Shown: positions 1 to 4,733 of the stretch, piece by piece
How positions within the stretch are numbered: the stretch's first letter is position 1
Layout: each line of letters opens with the position of its first letter
DNA from: Ardenticatenales bacterium
GTDB taxonomy: Bacteria; Chloroflexota; Anaerolineae; Promineifilales; UBA4811
Reading direction: 5' to 3'
Length of the DNA: 7,728 bases
Assembly: GCA_030667645.1 (NCBI GenBank)
Contig: DAOUVM010000108.1
Location: forward strand, 1 to 7,728
Translations under genes and position numbers: made by a program
Notes under the pieces: model-generated
What the model saw: the letters and a program-made list of their open reading frames with translations, nothing else
Database searches by the model: none
What the model was told of the DNA's origin: nothing

Positions 1-66
1 CACTCGGCTGCGCGCCAGCAGACTCTGTACGAGTTTGACCTTCTTGTTGGAGAGACTGCTAATCAT
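1..66 (-). CDS. TrmH/SpoU-family RNA 2'-O-methyltransferase, N-terminal fragment
   Basis: Only the first 22 codons are in the window; the gene runs off the left edge. The ATG is at 66-64 and the product begins MISSLSNKKVKLVQSLLARS. This matches the typical opening of TrmH/SpoU-type RNA ribose methyltransferases, where an ITSLxNPxVKxVRxLLxR motif starts the substrate-binding domain ahead of the knotted SAM-binding domain. These enzymes methylate the 2'-OH of rRNA or tRNA nucleotides in the cytoplasm. The gene is the next one downstream of rplT on the same strand, a recurrent position for this family, but a strong terminator (151-185) separates them, so it probably has its own promoter or depends on read-through. 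The ribosome binding site is weak (AAGG about 12 bases upstream). The assignment rests on a short segment, and the substrate cannot be told. Confidence 0.78.
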   Translation of the reverse strand, partial: MISSLSNKKVKLVQSLLARSRV

Positions 67-112
67 GTTCGGCGGCGACCTTGGTGGTGCAGGCACTCTC
101 TCAGGGATACGG

Positions 113-130
113 CCGGACATCCCTGTCCGG
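113..130 (-). promoter_or_regulatory. Small perfect hairpin with GNRA-type loop upstream of the methyltransferase
   Basis: On the minus strand CCGGACA (130-124) pairs perfectly with TGTCCGG (119-113) around the tetraloop GGGA, which fits the GNRA rule. It lies between the rplT terminator and the methyltransferase ATG, about 46 bases before the start. No T-run follows, so it is not an intrinsic terminator. It may stabilise the 5' end of the methyltransferase mRNA, or be incidental. Confidence 0.35.
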
Positions 131-150
131 GTGAGGAGAAAGATCGGGCA

Positions 151-185
151 CGAAAAAGCGGGAGGTCTTGCCTCCCGCTTTTTCG
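151..185. terminator. Bidirectional intrinsic terminator after rplT
   Basis: A perfect 15-bp inverted repeat: CGAAAAAGCGGGAGG (151-165), a 5-base loop (166-170), then its exact complement (171-185). The GC-rich core (GCGGGAGG) is flanked by five A on one side and five T on the other, so it reads as a hairpin plus U-run in both directions. It begins 13 bases past the rplT stop codon and closes the infC-rpmI-rplT transcript. It would also stop any rightward transcript coming from outside the window. Confidence 0.93.
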
Positions 186-198
186 TCCGAGACCAGTG

Positions 199-549
199 CT
201 AACCGGCGGCTCGGGCGATCTCCACCAACCGGGCCATCGTGTCCGGATCACGGACAGCCATGTCCGCCATGATCTTTCTGTCCAATTTGACGTTGGCTTG
301 TCGCAACCCGTAGATGAATCGACTGTAGGATAGGCCATTCAGCCGACAAGCCGCGTTGATCCGTGTGATCCACAAGCGCCGCAGGTCGCGCCGGCGGGTT
401 CGCCTATCCCGATAGGCATACCAACTGGACTTGAGCCAAGCCTCGTTGGAACGGCGGAAGAGTCGACCGCGTGTCCCAAACTGTCCCTTTACTGATCTTA
501 TGATCTTTTTGTGACGACGGCGCGTAACCGTCCCGCCTTTGACGCGCAT
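199..549 (-). CDS. rplT: Large ribosomal subunit protein bL20
   Basis: 116 residues, close to the usual 117-119 for bL20. The protein is strongly basic and carries the hallmark N-terminal stretch [18 protein letters not shown] (residues 8-25), followed by the Arg-rich [20 protein letters not shown] segment (about 46-65) and the [13 protein letters not shown] motif (about 71-83). bL20 binds 23S rRNA early and is essential for the first steps of 50S assembly; in several bacteria it also represses its own operon by binding mRNA. The start at 549 is supported by AGGAG at 560-556, six bases upstream. It is the last gene of the infC-rpmI-rplT cluster, 68 bases after rpmI, and is followed by a perfect terminator. 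The opening MRVKGG differs slightly from the common MPRVKRG. Confidence 0.98.
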   Translation of the reverse strand: MRVKGGTVTRRRHKKIIRSVKGQFGTRGRLFRRSNEAWLKSSWYAYRDRRTRRRDLRRLWITRINAACRLNGLSYSRFIYGLRQANVKLDRKIMADMAVRDPDTMARLVEIARAAG

Positions 550-573
550 GTGCCTCTCCTCGCGTTTCTGTTA

Positions 574-608
574 GCCCGGACGCTCTGCCGTGGGGCGAGG
601 CCGGGCAG
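574..608 (-). promoter_or_regulatory. Competing hairpins in the rpmI-rplT spacer
   Basis: In the mRNA sense (minus strand) GCCCGG (606-601) is exactly complementary to CCGGGC (579-574), with a 21-base loop. The overlapping CTGCC (608-604) is complementary to GGCAG (589-585). The two stems share bases and so exclude each other, although shorter versions of both could nest as a pseudoknot. The structure ends about 14 bases before the AGGAG Shine-Dalgarno of rplT. Known L20 operators are pseudoknots or irregular helices resembling 23S rRNA, so autoregulation is possible. Here that is inference only. Confidence 0.35.
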
Positions 609-617
609 CGATAAGTG

Positions 618-860
618 TTAACCTGGTGGGTTGGCTTTGAACTTTTTCATATAGGGCGCCAGCCGTTTCACTCGCTTCTTGTTGGACCGGCCGGCCACCT
701 CTAGCATGGAGCCGAGTTTGGCCTTGGCCCGCTTTGATTTTCGACGGCGCAGGTGGCTCTTGCCACCTTTGGTGCGCATCAGTTTCCCGGTGCCGGTGAG
801 GCGGAACCGCTTGGCAGCGGCCTTGTAGGTCTTTAATTTGCGCTTTTTCTGCTGGGCCAT
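618..860 (-). CDS. rpmI: Large ribosomal subunit protein bL35
   Basis: 80 residues, longer than the usual ~65. The conserved bL35 core KLKTYKAAAKRFRLTGTGK (about residues 8-26) is followed by LMRTKGGKSHL and a basic KSKRAKAKLG segment, then the family's VKRLAPYM ending (about 64-71). The extra length comes from a lysine-rich N-terminal lead (MAQQKKR), a few residues in the middle, and a short KKFKANPPG tail. bL35 is a structural protein of the 50S subunit. The start at 860 is supported by AAGGA (872-868) with a 7-base spacer. The ribosome binding site lies immediately after the T-run of an intrinsic-terminator-like hairpin (876-899), so expression of rpmI and rplT probably depends on read-through from infC. 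Confidence 0.97.
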   Translation of the reverse strand: MAQQKKRKLKTYKAAAKRFRLTGTGKLMRTKGGKSHLRRRKSKRAKAKLGSMLEVAGRSNKKRVKRLAPYMKKFKANPPG

Positions 861-875
861 GGTTCAATCCTTCGC

Positions 876-899
876 AAAAAACAAGCCCTTGCGGGCTTG
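876..899 (-). terminator. Intrinsic terminator / attenuator between infC and rpmI
   Basis: Minus strand: CAAGCCC (899-893), loop GCAA (892-889, a GNRA tetraloop), GGGCTTG (888-882), then six T (881-876). This is a perfect 7-bp, GC-rich stem directly followed by a U-run, the full signature of an intrinsic terminator. It lies 39 bases past the infC stop and just before the rpmI Shine-Dalgarno. Since rpmI and rplT have no obvious promoter of their own, it is best read as an attenuator setting the ratio of IF3 to L35/L20. The protein or signal that would control it cannot be seen. Confidence 0.75.
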
Positions 900-908
900 A
901 GGGCTTGA
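893..908. repeat. Tandem 8-bp repeat duplicating the attenuator's upstream arm
   Basis: GGGCTTGA occurs twice in immediate tandem on the plus strand (893-900 and 901-908). In the transcript this gives two successive CAAGCCC arms (907-901 and 899-893), both able to pair with the single GGGCTTG arm (888-882). The transcript can therefore form the compact hairpin with a GCAA loop or an alternative with a 12-base loop. Confidence 0.85.
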
Positions 909-938
909 CTGCGGTGTGTTGTCCTCAATGCGTCTGGG

Positions 939-1499
939 TCATTTGGGCGCCAGGACCATCAACATCGTCCGGCCGTCCCTTTGGGGTCTTTGCTCCACTG
1001 CAGCAACGTCAGACAGCTCTTCGGCTACTTGGCGCAATGTCTCCAATGCGATTTCCGGGTACGTTATCTCCCGGCCTCGAAACCGGATACGTACCTTGAC
1101 TTTCTTTCCCTCCTGCATCCATCGCCGGGCATCCTTTACCTTGAAGGAGCGATGATGGTCTGTTGTTTTGGGACGCAGGCGAATCTCTTTGACTTCGATC
1201 TGCTTTTGGGCTCTTCGCGCCTCCCGCGCTTTTTTTGTCCGCTCATATTGGTATTTTCCATGATCCATCACACGGACAACCGGGGGCTCTGCAGCAGGCG
1301 ATATCTCAACCAGATCCAGGTCGGCGTCTTGTGCTGAGTGCAACGCCTCATCCAGAGTGACAATGCCTACATGTGTCCCATCGCCATCGATCAAACGTAC
1401 TGACGGGCTCCGAATCTGCCTGTTTACGCGGTATGCTGGTGTGCCTATGCCTTGTCCTCTCTTCCTTCCAACTGCCGAGCGAGACAACACTGAATCCAT
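939..1499 (-). CDS. infC: Translation initiation factor IF-3
   Basis: 186 residues from the ATG at 1499. The N-domain starts at YRVNRQIRSPSVRLID (about 23-38) and includes the signature DLVEISPAAEPPVVRVMDHGK (about 62-82). A basic linker (about 85-100) leads to the C-domain with KEIRLRPKTTDHH (104-116), FKVKDARRW (119-127), KVKVRIRFRGRE and the terminal MLMVLAPK. IF3 binds the 30S subunit, keeps it apart from 50S and checks the start codon and initiator tRNA. The first 17 residues are not conserved and the ATG has only a weak AGG nine bases upstream. An in-frame ATA (1448-1446) preceded by GAGG with a 7-base spacer would give an N-terminus starting right at the conserved part. IF3 genes are known for rare start codons, so the true start may be there. 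It is the first gene of infC-rpmI-rplT, driven by the promoter at 1523-1551. Confidence 0.97.
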   Translation of the reverse strand: MDSVLSRSAVGRKRGQGIGTPAYRVNRQIRSPSVRLIDGDGTHVGIVTLDEALHSAQDADLDLVEISPAAEPPVVRVMDHGKYQYERTKKAREARRAQKQIEVKEIRLRPKTTDHHRSFKVKDARRWMQEGKKVKVRIRFRGREITYPEIALETLRQVAEELSDVAAVEQRPQRDGRTMLMVLAPK

Positions 1500-1522
1500 C
1501 CACCCGGACCTAATTGGGAGTT

Positions 1523-1551
1523 ATGATAGCACAACCCCAATCAGGCGTCAA
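1523..1551 (-). promoter_or_regulatory. Sigma70-type promoter of infC with extended -10
   Basis: On the minus strand: TTGACG (1551-1546, five of six matches to TTGACA), exactly 17 bases, then TATCAT (1528-1523, five of six matches to TATAAT). A TG one base upstream of the -10 makes it an extended -10. The predicted transcription start is near 1516. That leaves only about 17 bases before the infC ATG, or about 68 before the alternative ATA start, so there is no room for a long L20-type leader upstream of infC. The infC cluster is therefore probably transcribed separately from def. Confidence 0.75.
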
Positions 1552-1927
1552 ATGAAATCGCCGAGGGTGCAGAAGGACCAGCGAGGCGCGATCCCGCTGC
1601 CCTTCCGCTGCTGCACAAGGAACGCGACCCAGCCCCATCTCTCTCGCTGCCGCAGCACCGTTTCTCAACACTCTCATCGTCGGAGGTGTCGAAACGGGGC
1701 CAAGATGCCGTAGCCCGGATCTTCCCCCTCGCCATCTCTCTCCCCCGCGATGGATTCTGTTTTCCCCCCCCCTATGTCGGATACCGGCCCTACTCAAGCC
1801 GGTGTTGCTGGTCTCGCTTTGCCCAGTTTGGCACAAAAGAGCTCCGCATCGGGGAGAAAAGCAGCTTGCATAGCGTCGAATTAGTCTCGCAACTTTAATG
1901 CACCGGCAACGCAGCCCATGCAGGCGC
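1552..1927. other. Intergenic region between def and infC without a convincing gene
   Basis: These 376 bases lie between the def stop and the infC promoter. No tRNA, and no T-box, RNase P RNA or tmRNA signature was recognised. The minus strand is purine-rich, with a run of nine G (1772-1764) and several G-rich blocks. Visible small structures are an inverted repeat ACCGGC (1783-1788) / GCCGGT (1798-1803) with a 9-base loop, a CAGCG (1581-1585) / CGCTG (1595-1599) hairpin, and an 11-base direct repeat CCATCTCTCTC (1635-1645 and 1732-1742). None has a T-run, so no clear terminator for def is seen. Open frames here have unremarkable Arg/Gly/Ser-rich translations and do not look like proteins. 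Confidence 0.5.
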
Positions 1928-2491
1928 TCAGACTGGAGCCTGCCAGCCCGCTGCCGCAGCCTCTTCCTCTTCGCCGGGCGTGACCGGCCAAACATTTTCC
2001 GGGTCGTCGATGTGATCCGTGAACACCACTCCGTTCAAATGGTCAATCTCGTGCTGAAAGACGCGGGCCAGCCAGCCCTCAAATCGCATACTGAAAGGCT
2101 TTCCGTGCCGATTCCGGGCCTGCACCCTGACCTCGCGGTACCGCTCAACCTCGCCAGCGATACCCGGCAACGAAAGGCAGCCTTCTACCCCAGTCTCTGT
2201 GCCTCGTGAGTGCCAATTGATGCGTGGATTGACCAGCGCAAAGAGTTCGCCTGCGTGGGGTGGCGGCGGGTCCGCGTCTGGCTCATCCGACTCTAGCAGT
2301 GGCATTTCCACCGCGATCACCTGCGCGAGCCCTCCTACCTGATTGGCTGCCAGCCCTACGCCCTGGGATGAATGCATGGTGTCGATCATGTCGGTGACGA
2401 GTTGCTGCAGCTCGGCGCCAAAATCGGATACCGGCCGAGCTTTCTGGCGCAGGTTCGGATGGGGAAGCGTGAGGATCGTCCGAAGAGCCAT
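1928..2491 (-). CDS. def: Peptide deformylase
   Basis: 187 residues. All three catalytic motifs are intact: GVGLAANQ (44-51), EGCLS (103-107, with the metal-binding Cys105) and HEIDH (147-151, with the two metal-binding His and catalytic Glu148). The enzyme removes the formyl group from the N-terminal methionine of nascent proteins in the cytoplasm, usually with Fe2+. ATG at 2491 is chosen because AGGAG lies 8 bases upstream; an in-frame GTG at 2500 abuts that site and is unlikely. The ATG is 5 bases beyond the upstream gene's TGA, so the two are probably cotranscribed. Unusual details are an acidic, Pro-rich insert before the ELFALVNP strand (about 67-80) and a Glu/Ala-rich tail after residue 173. 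No fmt gene follows; the next gene is infC, 428 bases on, behind its own promoter. Confidence 0.97.
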   Translation of the reverse strand: MALRTILTLPHPNLRQKARPVSDFGAELQQLVTDMIDTMHSSQGVGLAANQVGGLAQVIAVEMPLLESDEPDADPPPPHAGELFALVNPRINWHSRGTETGVEGCLSLPGIAGEVERYREVRVQARNRHGKPFSMRFEGWLARVFQHEIDHLNGVVFTDHIDDPENVWPVTPGEEEEAAAAGWQAPV

Positions 2492-2496
2492 TATGA

Positions 2497-4212
2497 TCAC
2501 TCCTGCGAGTCGCTTCCTTCCTTCATCTCGTCGTACACGGAGAACCAGTCGGCCATCTCGGTGCGTCTACGTTCCGTCTCCTCGGCCCGCTGTGTGGCTC
2601 GCAGGGCTTCCATACGTTGAAAGATCTCTGCTTGCACGGCGCGCGGCCTCATCACCCACTCAAAGGTGAGGTCGCCGGCAGCTCCAGCCGTTTCGATTAC
2701 CACGCTGCCATAGTTGAACAAACGAGCCCAAGCGTTGGGAATCTCGGCGTTGACGTTCTGCACCTGCTCGAGCGATGCCTGTCGCTTGCTTTCCCTCAAT
2801 CCCAGAGGCAGTCGATCGATGTCAATGATGTGTGAGGCTGTCATCTGGAATACATCGTTTCGCCAATCTTCGTATCTCCATAGCAGCCAAAACAGGCTCA
2901 GGCACCAAATGAGAAAGAGGACCAGAACCACGGAACTGAAGGACTGGCCTCCAATGGCTGCCCATGCGACCCCGGCCAGCAGGGCCGCGACAAGGATGAG
3001 CGCCGGAGTCCAGATCGCCTTGGCTAGCACAAATGGATGCTTGTGCCAGGTGACAACCTGGCCCCTCTCCTCGCGAAAGCGGGGCAGGAAAAATCCGATG
3101 CGCCGGGCGATTCCCACCAGAATGGATTGTCGCTCTGGCTTTTCTCGCAGCTCTGTAGGGGGCGATTCGATGTCCCACACTACGTCCCCAGAGGTGTACT
3201 GGATAGGGGGTGGGGTTTCGGCTCTTGTTTCCTTCTCGGGTTTCTCTTGGGGTTCGAAACGCTGCTCCATCGCCCGGCGGATGGCGACACGCTCGACTGC
3301 TCTTTCCAGCGAACACGTCTTCTCCAGCAGGTCAAAGATGAGTTTCAAGCACTGCTCTGGATCGTCCAGATAGCGAAATACGATTGATCCTTCTACTCCG
3401 GCCGTCTGAATGTCCAGCGTACCAAAGTTGAAACTCTTGGCAATGGGCCCAGACTTTAGCAGGTTCACATTCTGAACCTGGTGCAGCGGCGCCTGCTTGA
3501 CTGTCACCTGCAGCGTCGGAAGACGGCTTTCGTGGTGGACCACCCTCTTGTCGGTCACCACGTAATAGTCGTTGCGCCAATCTAGCCACTTGATCAGGGC
3601 CAGTCCTCCTCCAACCAGCACGGCCAATGCAGAAAGAATCACGGGCAGATGGAGTATGTGTCTGGTCAGGCTGGCGACGGTTGTCAGCACCAGGAAAATG
3701 AAGAGGGGAGCGGCCTCAGCCGCCACGAGCGCCCAGTGGGATTTTGTTGAGTAAAAGACGACGTACTCGCCGGCCGTCATCCAGTCAAACTGGGGCGCGC
3801 TCAGTCGTTCCTCTATTGCCGGTGGAAACAATAGAGAGTCGCGGACTGCGGGGAAATCGTCCAGAAACTGGTCGAGGCGAGAGCGCTCAAGCGAGAGCAC
3901 TGTCGCATTCTCGGTTATCTGTACTGTCACGTCGCTGGCATCATCAAGGAACAGCGCAGCGACTCCAAAACTATCTCCGGGTCCCAGGTCCCTAACTGGT
4001 TCCTCGACTCCGCTCGAGTCCATGCGCCACGCGGTGGCCCGGCCGCGCTCCAGAATATGCAAGCAGGTGCTGGTTTCTCCATGCTGAGTGAGGCAGTCGT
4101 CCGGGCTGTATTCGGCACGCTCAAACAGGGCGGCCAACCGGCGCAAAGCGCCTGTTTCCAGCCTGCTGAATAGATCGATCTGCCGCAGTTTGTCCGCAGT
4201 TTCTTCTGTCAT
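2497..4212 (-). CDS. Membrane protein: degenerate cyclic-nucleotide-binding domain plus two bacterial PH (bPH_2/DUF304) modules
   Basis: 571 residues from ATG 4212. Residues about 12-122 look like a CRP-type cNMP-binding fold (FSRLETGALRRLAALF, HILERGRA, LGPGDSFG). The phosphate-binding cassette is degenerate: FGVAAL has Val84 where Glu is usual, and the Arg is missing (ASDVTV, about 92-97). Two membrane segments (about 161-182, 190-208) precede a bPH_2 domain (212-292), then a charged, Pro-rich linker (about 317-362), two more membrane segments (395-420, 425-447), a second bPH_2 domain (450-532) and a charged tail. The PH modules share DWRND, QVQNVN, FN(F/Y)G and TAG at a constant offset of 238 residues. 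An upstream in-frame GTG (4251) would lie at the promoter, so ATG is preferred, although its ribosome binding site is weak. def follows 5 bases later. The function is unknown; membrane-linked sensing or scaffolding is inference. Confidence 0.88.
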   Translation of the reverse strand: MTEETADKLRQIDLFSRLETGALRRLAALFERAEYSPDDCLTQHGETSTCLHILERGRATAWRMDSSGVEEPVRDLGPGDSFGVAALFLDDASDVTVQITENATVLSLERSRLDQFLDDFPAVRDSLLFPPAIEERLSAPQFDWMTAGEYVVFYSTKSHWALVAAEAAPLFIFLVLTTVASLTRHILHLPVILSALAVLVGGGLALIKWLDWRNDYYVVTDKRVVHHESRLPTLQVTVKQAPLHQVQNVNLLKSGPIAKSFNFGTLDIQTAGVEGSIVFRYLDDPEQCLKLIFDLLEKTCSLERAVERVAIRRAMEQRFEPQEKPEKETRAETPPPIQYTSGDVVWDIESPPTELREKPERQSILVGIARRIGFFLPRFREERGQVVTWHKHPFVLAKAIWTPALILVAALLAGVAWAAIGGQSFSSVVLVLFLIWCLSLFWLLWRYEDWRNDVFQMTASHIIDIDRLPLGLRESKRQASLEQVQNVNAEIPNAWARLFNYGSVVIETAGAAGDLTFEWVMRPRAVQAEIFQRMEALRATQRAEETERRRTEMADWFSVYDEMKEGSDSQE

Positions 4213-4254
4213 CCGATTGCGCCAAGGTTGGTTCAAGGTTATCGGTGTCACTCT

Positions 4255-4283
4255 ATTTTAGCACAGGATATGTGGTCTGAAAA
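4255..4283 (-). promoter_or_regulatory. Putative promoter of the PH-domain/def unit
   Basis: Minus strand TTTTCA (4283-4278, four of six to TTGACA), a 17-base spacer, and TAAAAT (4260-4255, five of six to TATAAT) with TG one base upstream (extended -10). The predicted transcript start is near 4248, giving a leader of about 36 bases to the ATG at 4212 and ruling out the GTG at 4251 as the start from this promoter. Confidence 0.5.
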
Positions 4284-4308
4284 GTATTGCTGATCGCACA
4301 GCTCTGGC

Positions 4309-4337
4309 TTGCCCCTCCCGGTCGTTGGGTCTATAAT
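4309..4337 (+). promoter_or_regulatory. Putative promoter of the rightward operon
   Basis: TTGCCC (4309-4314, four of six to TTGACA), a 17-base spacer, and a perfect TATAAT (4332-4337). The predicted start is near 4344, about 27 bases before the DUF1232 ATG. It lies back to back with the leftward promoter at 4255-4283; the two -35 elements are about 25 bases apart, so one regulator could affect both. Confidence 0.62.
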
Positions 4338-4370
4338 TGGCAAGTTGAGCATAGAGCATGGAGTGATGCG

Positions 4371-4733
4371 ATGAGCGACGACAGCGGCCCCGGCCAACTG
4401 TTGCGAGGACCAACCCCCCTCAACCCGATACGAGGGTTACTGCGGCAGGTGCAGTTGGTGTGGTTCTTACTGCGGGACCGCCGGGTGCCCATATGGCTGA
4501 AGGTGATCCCGTTTCTTTCATTGGCGTACCTCGCCATACCGGCCGACGTGGTGCCAGATGTGTTGGTGGGGCTGGGTCAACTGGATGACGTAGCCGTGAT
4601 TGCGCTGGGTTGTCGGCTGTTTCTAGAGTTCTCGCCACCGGCCGTCGTGCAGGAGTACCTGGATGACATGATTGCATCGGCTGCTGGGTGGAAGGTCGTT
4701 GAAGGCGAGGCGGAATCGGTAGATGACGTCTAG
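4371..4733 (+). CDS. DUF1232 (YkvA-type) small membrane protein
   Basis: 120 residues from ATG 4371, which has GGAG with a 7-base spacer. The open frame extends upstream to 4287, but that part precedes the promoter's predicted start. The core from about residue 42 to 85 fits DUF1232: a hydrophobic helix (VIPFLSLAYLAI), the signature IPADVVPD (56-63), then GQLDDVAV (69-76) and a second hydrophobic helix ending CRLFLEF. These conserved Pro/Asp pairs define the family; no molecular function is established. A helix-rich stretch RQVQLVWFLLRDRRV precedes the core, and the tail is acidic (EGEAESVDDV). It is first of the rightward operon, and its last 11 bases overlap the start of the phosphatase gene, suggesting translational coupling. 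Confidence 0.86.
   Translation: MSDDSGPGQLLRGPTPLNPIRGLLRQVQLVWFLLRDRRVPIWLKVIPFLSLAYLAIPADVVPDVLVGLGQLDDVAVIALGCRLFLEFSPPAVVQEYLDDMIASAAGWKVVEGEAESVDDV

Noticed and set aside
1541..1735. 64-codon minus-strand frame starting with MARGKIRATASW and preceded by a purine-rich stretch
   Set aside because: The purine-rich lead is general to this region, the translation shows no family resemblance, and the frame runs into the infC -35 element. Not supportable without conservation.
1635..1742. 11-base direct repeat CCATCTCTCTC 97 bases apart
   Set aside because: Low-complexity sequence with no flanking similarity; not evidence for a mobile element or regulator site.
1777..1789. 13-base TCGGATACCGGCC shared with 2424-2436 inside def, suggesting a duplicated def fragment
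   Set aside because: Similarity does not extend beyond the shared bases, and one 13-mer repeat is about what chance predicts in a window of this length.
1783..1803. ACCGGC/GCCGGT inverted repeat as a def terminator
   Set aside because: Only 6 bp with a 9-base loop, more than 120 bases past def, and no T-run on the minus strand after it.
1552..1927. Possible RNase P RNA, tmRNA or T-box leader in the gap before infC
   Set aside because: A few words resemble RNase P (a GAGG...CCGGGC stretch), but the order of conserved blocks does not match, and neither tmRNA ends nor a T-box core was found.
1510..1995. 161-codon open frame on the minus strand spanning the def-infC gap
   Set aside because: It overlaps the end of def and the infC promoter, its translation is Arg/Gly/Ser-rich with no recognisable motif, and it has no good ribosome binding site.
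2492..2500. GTG start at 2500 for def, overlapping the upstream stop
   Set aside because: The AGGAG site would abut or overlap this codon; it is correctly placed for the ATG at 2491.
2714..3373. 219-codon plus-strand open frame
   Set aside because: It is fully antisense to the PH-domain gene, whose domains and duplicated motifs are clear; the translation is Ser/Arg-rich shadow sequence.
4213..4251. Upstream GTG start (4251) for the PH-domain protein, adding 13 residues
   Set aside because: It lies 3 bases from the predicted -10 box, has no Shine-Dalgarno, and the added residues are outside the domain.
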